The notes beneath the pieces are model-generated. The model saw only the letters and a program-made list of their open reading frames with translations, did not search any database and was not told the DNA's origin. Position numbers and translations under genes: made by a program. DNA of 64,000 nucleotides, taken from positions 6,200,001 to 6,264,000 of the forward strand of contig NZ_JADOTY010000001.1 of the NCBI RefSeq assembly GCF_015751785.1. The letters are read 5' to 3'. Positions 1 to 8,338 of this stretch are shown here, piece by piece. How positions within the stretch are numbered: the stretch's first letter is position 1; every line of letters starts with the position of its first letter. Source of the stretch: Micromonospora vinacea. Lineage in GTDB: Bacteria; Actinomycetota; Actinomycetes; Mycobacteriales; Micromonosporaceae.

Positions 1-1270
1 TGATGTCCTTGACGATCTGGGCGGGCGACTTGTTGCCGGCGACCAACTCGGCGACGCTGTCGTTGATCTGCGACCCGAGCGCCGGCGCGTACGCCTGGTC
101 GAGGTAGAGCTGGAAGCCGGTGTAGCCGGCGAGCGTCTCCGCGACGAGCTTGCCGTTGGCGTCGGGGATGGCCGTCGCGGCCTCCTTCACGGTCGGTAGC
201 ACCGCGCCGGTCTGCGCGGACTTGCGCTGGTTGTCCGCGCTGAGCAGGAACTTCAGGAAGTCCACGGTGGCCGCGGGGGCGTCCTTGCCGATGGCGAAGC
301 CGTTGCCGCCGCCGAACACCTCGGTCGTGGCGCCCTTTCCACCTTCGACGGTGGGGAAGGGGAAGAAGCCGAGCTTGTCGCCGAGGCCCTTCTTGCTGGT
401 GGAGCTGGATGCCTGCACCGCCGGCGCCCACTGCCCCATCAGCTCCATGGCCGCCCCGCCGTTGCCCATGGTGGCGGCCTGCCCGTCGGGCGTGCCGTAC
501 GCCGCGCCCAGGAACCCCTTCTGGAACGGCTGCAGGTCGACGAGTTCCTTGAGCCGGTCGCCGGCGGCGACGAGGTCAGGGGCGTCGAAGTTCTTGTCGT
601 CGACGGCCTTCTGCAACGCGCCCACCCCACCGATGCGCATCGCGAGGTAGGACCAGTAGAAGTGGGCCGGCCACTTGTCCTTGCCCGCCAGGGCGATCGG
701 GGTGATGCCTGCGGTCTTGAGCTGGCGGACCACGTCGAGCACGCCCGCCCAGGTGGTGGGCGCGGCGGTGATGCCGGCGCGGGCGAAGAGGTCCTTGTTG
801 TACCAGAAACCGACCATGCCGATGTCGAACGGAACGCCGTAGATCTTGTCGTCGATCGTGTACGGCTCCATGGCGGCGGGCAGCAGGCCCCCGATCCACG
901 GCTTCACGTCGTCGGTGATGTCCTTGACCAGGCCGGCGTCCACCTGTTGCTTGAGCACGCCACCACCCCAGGACTGGAAGAGGTCGGGCGGGTCACCGGC
1001 CTGGGTGGCGGTGGTGAGCTTGGCCTTGAACGCCTCGTTCTCCAGGGGCTGGATGTCGAGGGTGACGTTCGAGTGCGCGGCCTTGTATTCGTTGGCCAGC
1101 GCCGCCCAGACCGGCAGCATCGGCTCGGTGTTCTGGATGTGCCACCAGTTGATGGTCTGCGGGGCGTTCGGGTCGCTGGGCTCGTCGTCGCCGCAGGCGC
1201 TCAGCAGGAAGGCACCGGCGCCGGCACCGGCGAGGCCGAGCAGCGTTCGGCGGGAGAGGTGCGTGGTCAT
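1..1270 (-). CDS. Extracellular sugar-binding lipoprotein of an ABC importer (3' end outside window)
   Basis: Solute-binding protein that would capture an oligosaccharide outside the membrane and pass it to an ABC permease. The reverse strand is open from the ATG at 1270 to the window edge (about 423 residues, C-terminus missing). The N-terminus has a twin-arginine motif (S-R-R-T-L-L-G, residues 6-12) and a lipobox L-S-A-C with the lipidated Cys at 26, so it is probably a Tat-exported lipoprotein. The mature part looks like family 1 sugar-binding proteins: an early NWWH stretch, then D-P-P-D-L-F-Q-S-W-G-G-G, G-V-P-F-D-I-G and W-Y-N-K-D-L-F. It is divergent from a GH43 gene across 251 bp holding a GAAA-C-TTTC palindrome, so xylo-oligosaccharides are the likely substrate (inference). 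The permease genes must lie outside the window. Confidence 0.9.
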   Translation of the reverse strand, partial: MTTHLSRRTLLGLAGAGAGAFLLSACGDDEPSDPNAPQTINWWHIQNTEPMLPVWAALANEYKAAHSNVTLDIQPLENEAFKAKLTTATQAGDPPDLFQSWGGGVLKQQVDAGLVKDITDDVKPWIGGLLPAAMEPYTIDDKIYGVPFDIGMVGFWYNKDLFARAGITAAPTTWAGVLDVVRQLKTAGITPIALAGKDKWPAHFYWSYLAMRIGGVGALQKAVDDKNFDAPDLVAAGDRLKELVDLQPFQKGFLGAAYGTPDGQAATMGNGGAAMELMGQWAPAVQASSSTSKKGLGDKLGFFPFPTVEGGKGATTEVFGGGNGFAIGKDAPAATVDFLKFLLSADNQRKSAQTGAVLPTVKEAATAIPDANGKLVAETLAGYTGFQLYLDQAYAPALGSQINDSVAELVAGNKSPAQIVKDI

Positions 1271-1342
1271 GATCGATCCCTTCGGGGACTTCCGGGGTGC
1301 TCGGACGCCGGCTGAGCGGGCGGGTGGGGATCTACGGATCTC

Positions 1343-1352
1343 CGAAACTTTC
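1343..1352. promoter_or_regulatory. Candidate xylan-type operator (CGAAACTTTC)
   Basis: The perfect short palindrome GAAA-C-TTTC lies at 1344-1352 between the divergent sugar-binding protein and GH43 genes. It resembles the CGAA/TTCG-type sites described for xylose-responsive repressors (BxlR/XlnR) of streptomycetes. No regulator gene is visible nearby. The match is short, so it is a candidate only. Confidence 0.45.
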
Positions 1353-1521
1353 AATGCTTCGCCGGTAATACCGATCGATGGCCGGCACGCTACGAGCTGA
1401 CGTCGCAACGGTCAAGACCTCTGTCCTATTGCGAAAAGACCGGCTAGCGTAGGCACAATCTTCAATGGCCGGAGACCGCGAGTTTCCGGAAGTTGCAGCC
1501 AGCCCGCCCAGAGGAGCGCTC

Positions 1522-3147
1522 GTGTCGACCGACATCGCTACCGTGGCGACCGCTACCCGGTCGATCCGCAATCCCATCCTTGCCGGGTTCCACCCGGACC
1601 CGTCGATCCTGCGCGTCGGCGACGACTACTACCTGGCCACCTCGACCTTCGAGTGGTATCCGGGCGTGCTCGTGCACCACTCGCGTGACCTGGTGAACTG
1701 GCGCAGCCTCGGTGGGATCATCACCGACCGGCGCCTGCTCGACCTGCGCGGATGCGGCGACTCCAACGGGGTGTGGGCGCCCGACCTGACGTATCACGAC
1801 GGTCAGTTCCACCTCGTCTACAGCGACGTGGCCAGCTTCGCCAGCGGCTACTGGGATCCGCAGAACTTCCTGGTCACCGCCGAGGACATCACCGGCCCCT
1901 GGTCCGATCCGGTGAAACTGCACGGGCGTGGGTTCGACGCCTCGCTGTTCCACGACGACGACGGCACCACCTGGCTGCTGGGCATGAGCGCGGACTGGCG
2001 ACCCGGCCGCGACCGCTTCGGCGGTATCGAGATCCAGCAGTACGACAGTGCCGCACGCCGCCTGGTCGGCAGCCCCCGCATCCTGTTCACCGGCTCACCG
2101 GTCGGGGTCACCGAGGGCCCGCACCTGTACCGCCACGACGGCTGGTACTGGCTGATCACCGCCGAGGGCGGCACCAGCTGGGAGCACCAGGTCACCGTGG
2201 CGCGGTCGCGGGAGCTGTTCGGGCCGTACGAGGTGGACCCGGACGGGCCGCTGCTCACCTCCTTCGGGCGACCCGAACTGCGGTTGCAGAAGGCGGGTCA
2301 CGGCAGCCTGGTCCGCACGCAGAACGGCGAGTGGTACCTGGCCCACCTGGTGGGCCGCCCGTACTCCCCGCTGGGCAACTGCGTGCTGGGTCGGGAGACC
2401 GCGATCCAGCGGGTCGAGTGGCCGTCGGACGGCTGGCCGCGGGTCGCCGGAGGGGTGCCCGCGGACGACGTTGTCGCACCCGACCTGCCCGCGCACCCGT
2501 GGCCGGCGGAGCCCGAGACCGACCACTTCGACTCCCCCGAGCTGGGCCGGTGCTGGTCCACGCTGCGTCGGCCGGCCACCCCGGACTGGGTGGACCTGCA
2601 CACCCGCCCGTCGTACCTGCGCGTCCACGGCGGGCAGTCGCCGGTCGGTCGCCAGGCACCCAGCCTGGTCGGGCGACGCGTCGGCGCGATGGGGTGCTCG
2701 CTGGAGACAGTGGTGGAGTTCGCGCCGGCCGACCACCGTCAGCTCGCCGGGATCACCGCCTACTACAACACCCTCAACTGGCACCACCTCTACCTGACCC
2801 GTGCCGACGACGGGCGGACGGTGCTGGAACTGCTCAGCTCCGACAACGGGCGACGCACCGCGTACCCCGATCTGACCGTCGACGTCGGCGGCGTCACCCG
2901 GGTCGGCCTGCGGGCCGTCTTCGACGGGCCGGCGGTGCGCTTCGACTACGACCTCGGCGCCGGTTGGCAGGGACTGCCGGTCGAGCTGGACGCGACAATC
3001 CTGTCCGACGAACACGCCGCGCTGATCATCGACGGTGAGCCGGCGGCGTGGGGATTCACCGGCGCCTTCCTCGGCCTGTGGGTGCAGGATTTGGGCGGCG
3101 ACGGCGTGCACGCCGACTTCGACCTGGCCACCTACCGGGAGCAGTGA
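1522..3147 (+). CDS. Glycoside hydrolase family 43 beta-xylosidase / alpha-L-arabinofuranosidase
   Basis: Inverting glycosidase that would release xylose (or arabinose) from short xylan fragments. 541 residues with a GTG start at 1522, chosen because GAGGAG lies at 1511-1516; the upstream extension lacks family similarity. The five-bladed propeller begins at N-P-I-L-A-G-F-H-P-D-P-S with the general base Asp26. The pKa-modulating Asp139 lies in G-F-D-A-S-L-F, and the general acid Glu198 in T-E-G-P-H-L-Y. Residues from about 330 form the C-terminal concanavalin-like domain typical of GH43 beta-xylosidases. There is no signal peptide, so it probably acts in the cytoplasm on imported oligosaccharides, matching its divergent binding-protein neighbour. 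The exact substrate cannot be read from sequence. Confidence 0.92.
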   Translation: MSTDIATVATATRSIRNPILAGFHPDPSILRVGDDYYLATSTFEWYPGVLVHHSRDLVNWRSLGGIITDRRLLDLRGCGDSNGVWAPDLTYHDGQFHLVYSDVASFASGYWDPQNFLVTAEDITGPWSDPVKLHGRGFDASLFHDDDGTTWLLGMSADWRPGRDRFGGIEIQQYDSAARRLVGSPRILFTGSPVGVTEGPHLYRHDGWYWLITAEGGTSWEHQVTVARSRELFGPYEVDPDGPLLTSFGRPELRLQKAGHGSLVRTQNGEWYLAHLVGRPYSPLGNCVLGRETAIQRVEWPSDGWPRVAGGVPADDVVAPDLPAHPWPAEPETDHFDSPELGRCWSTLRRPATPDWVDLHTRPSYLRVHGGQSPVGRQAPSLVGRRVGAMGCSLETVVEFAPADHRQLAGITAYYNTLNWHHLYLTRADDGRTVLELLSSDNGRRTAYPDLTVDVGGVTRVGLRAVFDGPAVRFDYDLGAGWQGLPVELDATILSDEHAALIIDGEPAAWGFTGAFLGLWVQDLGGDGVHADFDLATYREQ

Positions 3148-3150
3148 CCA

Positions 3151-3181
3151 CGCGGACGGCACTCGGCGGGTGCCGTCCGCG
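3151..3181. terminator. Bidirectional stem-loop terminator
   Basis: A perfect 12-bp stem (3151-3162 with 3170-3181) and a 7-nt loop sit between the convergent GH43 and lipoprotein genes. It starts 3 bp after the GH43 stop. There is no T-run, as usual in actinobacteria. Confidence 0.85.
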
Positions 3182-3193
3182 TTCCCACTCGTC

Positions 3194-3814
3194 CTACCTG
3201 ACCTGGGCGGCGACGGCGCGCAGCTGACCGAGGGTGGTGCGGAAACCGTGGCCGGACGCGGCCGGGTCCTCGGCGAGCAGGCCGCTGACCGCCATGGTCT
3301 GCGAGCGGGTCGTGGCGGCGGTCTCCGCGCCGGATCCGCTCAGGTCGAACACGCCGAAGTCGCCGCTGAGCGTCCGGAACGTCGGGGCCGCCGGGTCCTG
3401 GGCGAGGTAGAGGACCACGAACTGGCCGGCCTCGAGCGTCGACATGTGTGCCATGTCCGGCACACCGGCGGGCAGCGGGGCGAGTGTGATCCGCGCCCCG
3501 GCCCGTACGCTCGACCCGCTCGTCGCGCGCAGCACCTCGTCGACCCGGAATCCGGCCGCCTCAACCTCACCGCGTACCACCAGGTCCGCGGTTTCGCTGA
3601 GCTGCCGCACTGTGCCGTACCCGCGCAGCTTGCCCTTGATCGGCGGGGGCGCGACGTCGGTCGGTGTGGCCGCGCTGGTCGGGGCGGTGCTGGTCGGGGC
3701 GGGCGCGGCCGCCGGGTCTGCGCCGCCGCTGCCGCAGGCGGACAACGCCGCGGCGGCGAGCACAGCGGCGGCCGTGGCCCACAGAGCCCGGGTACGGCGA
3801 CTGTCGACTGCCAT
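3194..3814 (-). CDS. Secreted lipoprotein paralogous to the adjacent sigma-linked membrane protein
   Basis: Function unknown. 206 residues from the ATG at 3814, which follows a GAGGAG ribosome-binding site. The N-terminus is a lipoprotein signal with lipobox L-S-A-C, followed by an Ala/Pro/Thr-rich linker. The remaining ~150 residues match the C-terminal half of the gene at 3979-4686: both carry G-Y-G-T-V-R-Q-L, then L-V-V-R-G-E-V, later L-Y-L, G-x-F-G-(V/I)-F-D-L and a closing V-T-x-L-R-Q-L-type segment. The two genes thus look like a tandem duplication, one copy lipid-anchored and one on a membrane helix. It lies 164 bp downstream of the sigma/membrane-protein pair on the same strand. Confidence 0.75.
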   Translation of the reverse strand: MAVDSRRTRALWATAAAVLAAAALSACGSGGADPAAAPAPTSTAPTSAATPTDVAPPPIKGKLRGYGTVRQLSETADLVVRGEVEAAGFRVDEVLRATSGSSVRAGARITLAPLPAGVPDMAHMSTLEAGQFVVLYLAQDPAAPTFRTLSGDFGVFDLSGSGAETAATTRSQTMAVSGLLAEDPAASGHGFRTTLGQLRAVAAQVR

Positions 3815-3978
3815 GGAACGCTCCTCGCGTCTCGGTGCCGTCCCGGGTCGTCTCGCTCGGAACGCGGCACTGCTTACGCCCTCTATCTGTGCGTCCCGGG
3901 CACCGAGTTCCATCTTTTTTTCTCGGCCTCAGTTGTTTCGGGCTCGGCTCTTGCGGGCTCAGCTCGGCGCTTGCGGGC

Positions 3979-4686
3979 TCAGCGCCGCTCGCGGGCGAGC
4001 TGACGGAGCTCGGCCACCGTGGTGACGAACGCGCGGCCCGCCCCGGCGGCGTCCTCGGCGCGCAGACCGGTCACCGACATCCCCGGTGACCGGCTGGTGG
4101 CCGTCTCCCCAGCGAGGTCGAAGATCCCGAATTCGCCGCCGAGCGGACGGTAGAGACGCGCACCCGGGTCCGCGAGGCCCAGGTACAGGACGGTCGGCCG
4201 GCCGGTCGTTCCGAACAACTCCGCCGCAACCGAGATCTCGGTGGGCACCGGGGCGTCCGGGGCGCGGTAGAGCACCTCGGCCACCCGGTAGACCGCCCGC
4301 CCGTCCGTCACCGACGTCACCTCGCCACGGACCACCAGCTCAGCCGCGTCGGTGAGTTGACGCACCGTGCCGTACCCACGATTCTTGGCGGCCGTGCCCG
4401 GCGGTGCCTGCCGAGCGGCCGGGCGGCTCGCCTCGGGGGACGGGAGCGCCACCGGGGGCGCGTCGCCGGACCGTACCGCGAGTCCTCCGCCCGCCGCGAC
4501 CACTACCAAAGCGGCCGCCGCGAGCGCGGGCCGCAGCGGCACAAAAGCCCTTCTTCGGGTACGCGGCCGCTGCGCGATCGCCGTCAGCAGGCGCGTGCGG
4601 TGCAGCTCGTGCCGGCCCGCCGGCAGGTCGTGGTCACCGGGATGGGGGGCGATCTGCGCCCACTCGGCCGGGTCCGGCGCGCTCAC
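3979..4686 (-). CDS. Single-pass membrane protein coupled to ECF sigma factor (possible anti-sigma or sensor)
   Basis: 235 residues. The GTG start at 4686 overlaps the stop of the sigma gene (GTGA), so translation is coupled. The cytoplasmic N-terminus contains D-L-P-A-G-R-H-E-L-H-R-T-R-L-L, like the N-terminus of proteins that follow ECF genes in Micromonosporaceae (CU044_5270-type). A membrane helix follows at about residues 50-70, and then an extracellular domain shared with the lipoprotein at 3194-3814. The gene order suggests that it controls the sigma factor, but no zinc-type anti-sigma H-x3-C-x2-C motif is present, so this is inference. Confidence 0.75.
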   Translation of the reverse strand: MSAPDPAEWAQIAPHPGDHDLPAGRHELHRTRLLTAIAQRPRTRRRAFVPLRPALAAAALVVVAAGGGLAVRSGDAPPVALPSPEASRPAARQAPPGTAAKNRGYGTVRQLTDAAELVVRGEVTSVTDGRAVYRVAEVLYRAPDAPVPTEISVAAELFGTTGRPTVLYLGLADPGARLYRPLGGEFGIFDLAGETATSRSPGMSVTGLRAEDAAGAGRAFVTTVAELRQLARERR

Positions 4687-5288
4687 TGGCTGCCCTCCCG
4701 CACGAGCGAGGCGTCCACGACCGCAGGCCGGGCGGCGCGCGGTGGGGCGTCGACGAGGGTACGGAGCCGGGCGCGGGCCCGCGACAGCCGGGACCGCACC
4801 GTGCCGACCGGGACACCCAGCGCCTCCGCCGCGGACTCGTAGTCGAGGCCCTCCCACAGGCACAGTGTCAGCACCTCGCGCTCGGGTCGTCGCAGCCGGG
4901 CCAGGGCGTCGATCGCGGCGGCGATACGTCGGCTGTCGTCGAGTCGACCGGCGACCTCGTCGGCGTGGTCGGGCACTGTGACGTCGGAGGCGAGCAGCGC
5001 GGCGGCCATCCGGCGGTAGCGGCGGTTGCTGCGGATGTGGTTGCGGGCCTCGTTGGTGGCGATGCCGAGCAGCCAGGGACGCAGCGACCCGCCCTCCGCG
5101 GTGACCCGCTCCCGGGAACGCCAGGCTTGCAGGTACGTGGCGGCCATGACGTCCTCCGCCGTGGCCCAGTCGGCGGTCAGCCGGAACGCGTGGTTGTACA
5201 CCGAGCGCGCGTACTGGTCGAACAGCTCGGCGAACGCGCCGGGGTCACCGGCTCGCACCCGAGCGCGCAGACTCGACTCCATGACCAT
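4683..5288 (-). CDS. ECF-family RNA polymerase sigma factor
   Basis: Directs RNA polymerase to a stress-specific promoter set. About 201 residues. Region 2 is visible in F-D-Q-Y-A-R-S-V-Y-N-H-A-F-R-L and the helix around A-T-Y-L-Q-A-W-R-S. Region 4 has E-R-E-V-L-T-L-C-L-W-E-G-L-D-Y-E-S-A-A-E plus the G-V-P-V-G-T-V-R-S-R-L-S-R-A helix-turn-helix. The start is either ATG 5288 or ATG 5282; no strong Shine-Dalgarno decides. Downstream is the coupled membrane protein. The divergent neighbour is a chitosanase, but nothing in the sequence shows that the sigma factor controls it. Confidence 0.9.
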   Translation of the reverse strand: MVMESSLRARVRAGDPGAFAELFDQYARSVYNHAFRLTADWATAEDVMAATYLQAWRSRERVTAEGGSLRPWLLGIATNEARNHIRSNRRYRRMAAALLASDVTVPDHADEVAGRLDDSRRIAAAIDALARLRRPEREVLTLCLWEGLDYESAAEALGVPVGTVRSRLSRARARLRTLVDAPPRAARPAVVDASLVREGSQ

Positions 5289-5438
5289 CTTCTGTCCGTC
5301 GGACGGTGCTGGTTCCGACGGACCGGCCCGTTGATCAGTTACGGCCCGACGATAGCCACCGGCAGGTACGTCCCGCCAACGACGGGATGAACAGGTGCCG
5401 TCACGCCTCGCGGTCGCCGATTGACGAGGAATCGACGT

Positions 5439-5459
5439 ACTGGTATCTGTTAATACAGT
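5439..5459. promoter_or_regulatory. Imperfect palindrome upstream of the chitosanase gene
   Basis: ACTG (5439-5442) and CAGT (5456-5459) flank GTAT (5443-5446) and ATAC (5453-5456), forming nested inverted arms. TTGACG at 5421-5426 is a possible -35, which would place this element over the -10. A repressor site for chitosan induction is plausible, but no family consensus was confirmed. Confidence 0.3.
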
Positions 5460-5553
5460 TTCCTGATGCTTGGCCCCGGCGCGGCAGTTCGGCCCCGACG
5501 GGCACCGCGAACCGACCGGCCGGCGGCACGCCGCCCCTTCCCCGAGGAACACC

Positions 5554-6765
5554 ATGGTTCACAAGAGAACAGCCGCCTACGTCGTGGGCACCCTGCTGGT
5601 CGGCGTCGCCGCAGTCGGCTACGGCCTGCCGTCGGCGAGCGCCGCGACCGCCGGCCCGATCACCGGCCTCGGCGGCAAGTGCGTCGACGTGGCCGGCGCC
5701 AGCTCGGCCAACGGCACGCCCGTCCAGCTCTACGACTGCAACGGCAGCGCGGCCCAGACGTGGACCGTCGGCAACACCGACAACTCGATCCGGGCACTCG
5801 GCAAGTGCCTGGACGTCACCGCCGCGTCGACCGCCAACGGCGCCAAGGTGCAGCTGTACGACTGCAACAACACCGGCGCGCAGAAGTGGACCGCCAGCAA
5901 CGGCGCGCTCGTCAACTCCGGCTCCGGCAAGTGCCTCGACGTCACCGACCGGAGCACCGCGAACGGCGCCCGGTTGCAGATCTGGACCTGCGGCGGCACC
6001 ACGAACCAGCTGTGGACCCTGCCGGGCGGCGGCAGCACCCCCACCCCCACACCCACCACCCCGAGCGGGACCAACCTCGACGACCCGGCGAAGAAGAACG
6101 TCGCCATGCAACTCGTCTCGGCCGCGGAGAACTCCTCGCTCGACTGGCGCGCGCAGTTCTCCTACATCGAGGACATCGGCGACGGGCGCGGCTACACCGC
6201 CGGCATCATCGGCTTCTGCTCCGGCACCGGCGACATGCTCGAACTGGTCGAGGCGTACACCCGCACCAAGCCCGGCAACGTGCTCGCCGGCTATTTGCCG
6301 GCGCTGCGCAACGTCAACGGCACCTCGTCGCACGCAGGCCTCGACCCCAACTTCCCGCGCGACTGGCGGACCGCGGCCACCGACTCGGTGTTCCAGGCCG
6401 CCCAGGAGGCCGAACGCGACCGGGTCTACTTCAACCCGTCGGTACGCGACGGCAAGAACGACCAGGTCCGGGCACTCGGCCAGTTCGCCTACTACGACGC
6501 GGCGGTCATGCACGGGTACGAGGGCATGCGGCAGATCCGTAACCGCGCCCTGAACCGGGCCAAGCCACCGGCCCAGGGCGGCGACGAGCGGACCTGGCTC
6601 AACGCCTTCCTCGACGAGCGGGTCATCGAGATGAAGAAGGAGGAGGCCCACTCGGACACCTCACGCGTCGACACCGCCCAGCGGGTGTTCCTCAACAACG
6701 GCAACTTCAACCTGAACACACCGCTGGTGTTCGCCGTCTACGGCGACCAGTTCCGCATCGGCTAG
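5554..6765 (+). CDS. Secreted GH46 chitosanase with N-terminal ricin-type CBM13
   Basis: Endo-acting enzyme that hydrolyses chitosan outside the cell. 403 residues from the ATG at 5554, with GAGGAA at 5544-5549 as ribosome-binding site. Order: Sec signal peptide to about residue 31 (A-S-A); ricin B/CBM13 beta-trefoil, residues 33-155, with three G-K-C-x-D-V repeats and QxW motifs; a Pro/Thr linker; GH46 catalytic domain 171-403. The two GH46 acids are visible: Glu192 in A-E-N-S-S-L-D-W and Asp210 in D-I-G-D-G-R-G-Y-T, 18 residues apart as in characterised streptomycete chitosanases. The fusion of CBM13 to GH46 would help it bind polymer. It stands alone, with a possible operator at 5439-5459. 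Confidence 0.95.
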   Translation: MVHKRTAAYVVGTLLVGVAAVGYGLPSASAATAGPITGLGGKCVDVAGASSANGTPVQLYDCNGSAAQTWTVGNTDNSIRALGKCLDVTAASTANGAKVQLYDCNNTGAQKWTASNGALVNSGSGKCLDVTDRSTANGARLQIWTCGGTTNQLWTLPGGGSTPTPTPTTPSGTNLDDPAKKNVAMQLVSAAENSSLDWRAQFSYIEDIGDGRGYTAGIIGFCSGTGDMLELVEAYTRTKPGNVLAGYLPALRNVNGTSSHAGLDPNFPRDWRTAATDSVFQAAQEAERDRVYFNPSVRDGKNDQVRALGQFAYYDAAVMHGYEGMRQIRNRALNRAKPPAQGGDERTWLNAFLDERVIEMKKEEAHSDTSRVDTAQRVFLNNGNFNLNTPLVFAVYGDQFRIG

Positions 6766-6925
6766 GCCGCTGGATGGTGGCGGGTCGCCGGCACGGAGTT
6801 TCGGCTCGCCGACGACCTCGCCGCCTGGCCCTCTCGGCTGCCTGAACCACTTACCTGCCAAGGCTCTTCTCACGATCGGCGTGCCGACACCGCCGCCACG
6901 GCTGGGACTGGCAGGCTCAGTCTCC

Positions 6926-7564
6926 GTGAACGACGGCAAGGATTGGTTCGCCTGGCACAGCCCGTACGCCGATGACGACTCGCCGCTGGCACGCCGGCTA
7001 CGGCTGGTTCAGCAGCACATCGCCGCCTGGTTCGATGAGCGACCGGGCAAGCCTGTGTCGGTGGTCAGCATGTGTGCCGGCCAAGGTCACGACGTTTTGA
7101 ACGTGCTGGCCTCGCGCCCCGACGCCACACGGGCCGATGTCACCCTGATCGAGTCTGACCCGCGCAACGTCGCCGCAGCCCGAGCCAAAGCAGTCACCGA
7201 GAACCTCGAAACCGTGACCGTCATGCAGGCCGACGCGGGTGACCTCGCCTCCTACCGACAGGCGGTGCCTGCCGACCTCGTCATCATGGCGGGAGTCCTG
7301 GGCAACATCAGCGACGCCGACGCCCACGCCACCATCAACGCACTGCCGCAGCTCTGCGCCGCTGACGCCACGGTGATCTGGACGAGGACCCGACGCGCGC
7401 CTGACCTCACACCAAGGATCCGAACGTGGTTGGCCGACGCCGGGTTTGCCGAACGGGTCTTCCACGCCCCCGACGGCGTGCTGTTTTCCGTCGGCGTTCA
7501 CCGCTTCGCCGGCACCCCGCAGCCGCTGGCCACCAACGGCGAGATCTTCACGTTCATCGCGTGA
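6926..7564 (+). CDS. Class I SAM-dependent methyltransferase-like protein
   Basis: About 212 residues. The Rossmann motif I is V-S-V-V-S-M-C-A-G-Q-G-H-D-V, followed by acidic motif II L-I-E-S-D-P-R-N and motif III-like Q-A-D-A-G-D, so SAM binding is likely. The substrate is unknown. GTG 6926 is preferred because conserved-looking sequence (N-D-G-K-D-W-F-A-W-H) begins there; GTG 6881 would add a Pro-rich 15-residue tail, and no clear ribosome-binding site supports either. The next gene starts 35 bp downstream, so the two are probably co-transcribed. Confidence 0.75.
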   Translation: MNDGKDWFAWHSPYADDDSPLARRLRLVQQHIAAWFDERPGKPVSVVSMCAGQGHDVLNVLASRPDATRADVTLIESDPRNVAAARAKAVTENLETVTVMQADAGDLASYRQAVPADLVIMAGVLGNISDADAHATINALPQLCAADATVIWTRTRRAPDLTPRIRTWLADAGFAERVFHAPDGVLFSVGVHRFAGTPQPLATNGEIFTFIA

Positions 7565-7599
7565 CACCGGGCGGACCGTTTTACGGCAGGATCCTCCGG

Positions 7600-8088
7600 A
7601 TGAACCGGCCTCTGCTCCTGCTGGACATCGACGGCGTTCTCAGTCCCTACGGGACCCGTCAACCACCCGCCGGTTACACCGAGCACCACCTGTTCCCCGG
7701 CGAGGAGCCCGTACGCGTCAACCCCAGCCACGGCGCCTGGATCACCGAAGCGAGCGCCATCCTGGACATCGCCTGGGCCACGAGCTGGAACGACGAGGCC
7801 AACCAACTCCTCGCCCCGCTTCTGCGCATCGCTCCCCTGCCCGTGATCACCATGCCACCCGCGCCGTTCCACCCGAGCGACAAGATCCCCGTCATCGCCG
7901 CCTACGCCCAGCAACGGCCAACGGCATGGATCGACGACCTCCACACGCCGCAAGCCCACATCTGGGCCGCAGCACGCAGCAGCCCCACCCTGTTGATCAC
8001 CGCCGACCCGTCGGTCGGCCTGACCCGTAGCTCCATCGATCACGTCATGGCCTGGGCCAAGGCTCTTCAGCAGCCCGTCGGCGAATAG
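7600..8088 (+). CDS. HAD-like hydrolase-fold protein
   Basis: 162 residues. It opens with L-L-L-L-D-I-D-G-V-L-S-P, the HAD motif I (D-x-D-G) used as nucleophile in phosphatases. W-A-T-S-W is the motif II region and A-W-I-D-D-L a motif IV-like acidic pair. The family, common in actinobacteria and annotated only as HAD-domain or hypothetical, has no assigned substrate. It follows the methyltransferase gene by 35 bp on the same strand. Confidence 0.75.
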   Translation: MNRPLLLLDIDGVLSPYGTRQPPAGYTEHHLFPGEEPVRVNPSHGAWITEASAILDIAWATSWNDEANQLLAPLLRIAPLPVITMPPAPFHPSDKIPVIAAYAQQRPTAWIDDLHTPQAHIWAAARSSPTLLITADPSVGLTRSSIDHVMAWAKALQQPVGE

Positions 8089-8098
8089 CTAGCGACGC

Positions 8099-8228
8099 CC
8101 CAGCCCTCGCTCATACCCGGACCTCAGGCAGCGCCGTCGACATCCAGCGCTCGCCCATACCGGGACCAGGCGGTGCCGTCGACACCCAGCCCTCGCTCAT
8201 GCCAGGGCACCAGCCAGCACTGTCGACA
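8099..8228. repeat. Three-and-a-half-copy degenerate tandem repeat, unit 42-44 bp
   Basis: Three units (8099-8142, 8143-8184, 8185-8228) each begin with CCAGC-C/G-CTCGC and end in GTCGACA. A partial fourth begins at 8229 (CCAGCTCTCGGCATC). The units differ at several positions and in length by 2 bp. The repeat lies between the HAD-like gene and the DUF222/HNH gene and encodes nothing convincing on either strand. Confidence 0.75.
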
Positions 8229-8338
8229 CCAGCTCTCGGCATCGCCGGGCAGCCGGCCCATCCTGGCCTGGGAGGAGTTCGGCACCGACGAACCCTCCGG
8301 CGAGTCGCCAGGTGAATCGATCATGGTGACTGGAACTG

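Noticed and set aside
1465..1521. Upstream ATG (1465) as the GH43 start
   Set aside because: The extra 19 residues have no family similarity, while GTG 1522 has a good GAGGAG site just upstream.
3915..3921. T-run as an intrinsic terminator for the anti-sigma-like gene
   Set aside because: The run is T on the plus strand, so it reads as A in the leftward transcript, and no stem precedes it.
3950..3983. 20-bp-period direct repeat (CTTGCGGGCTCAGC twice) as a regulatory element
   Set aside because: Only two copies, one inside the end of a coding region; it looks like local slippage duplication.
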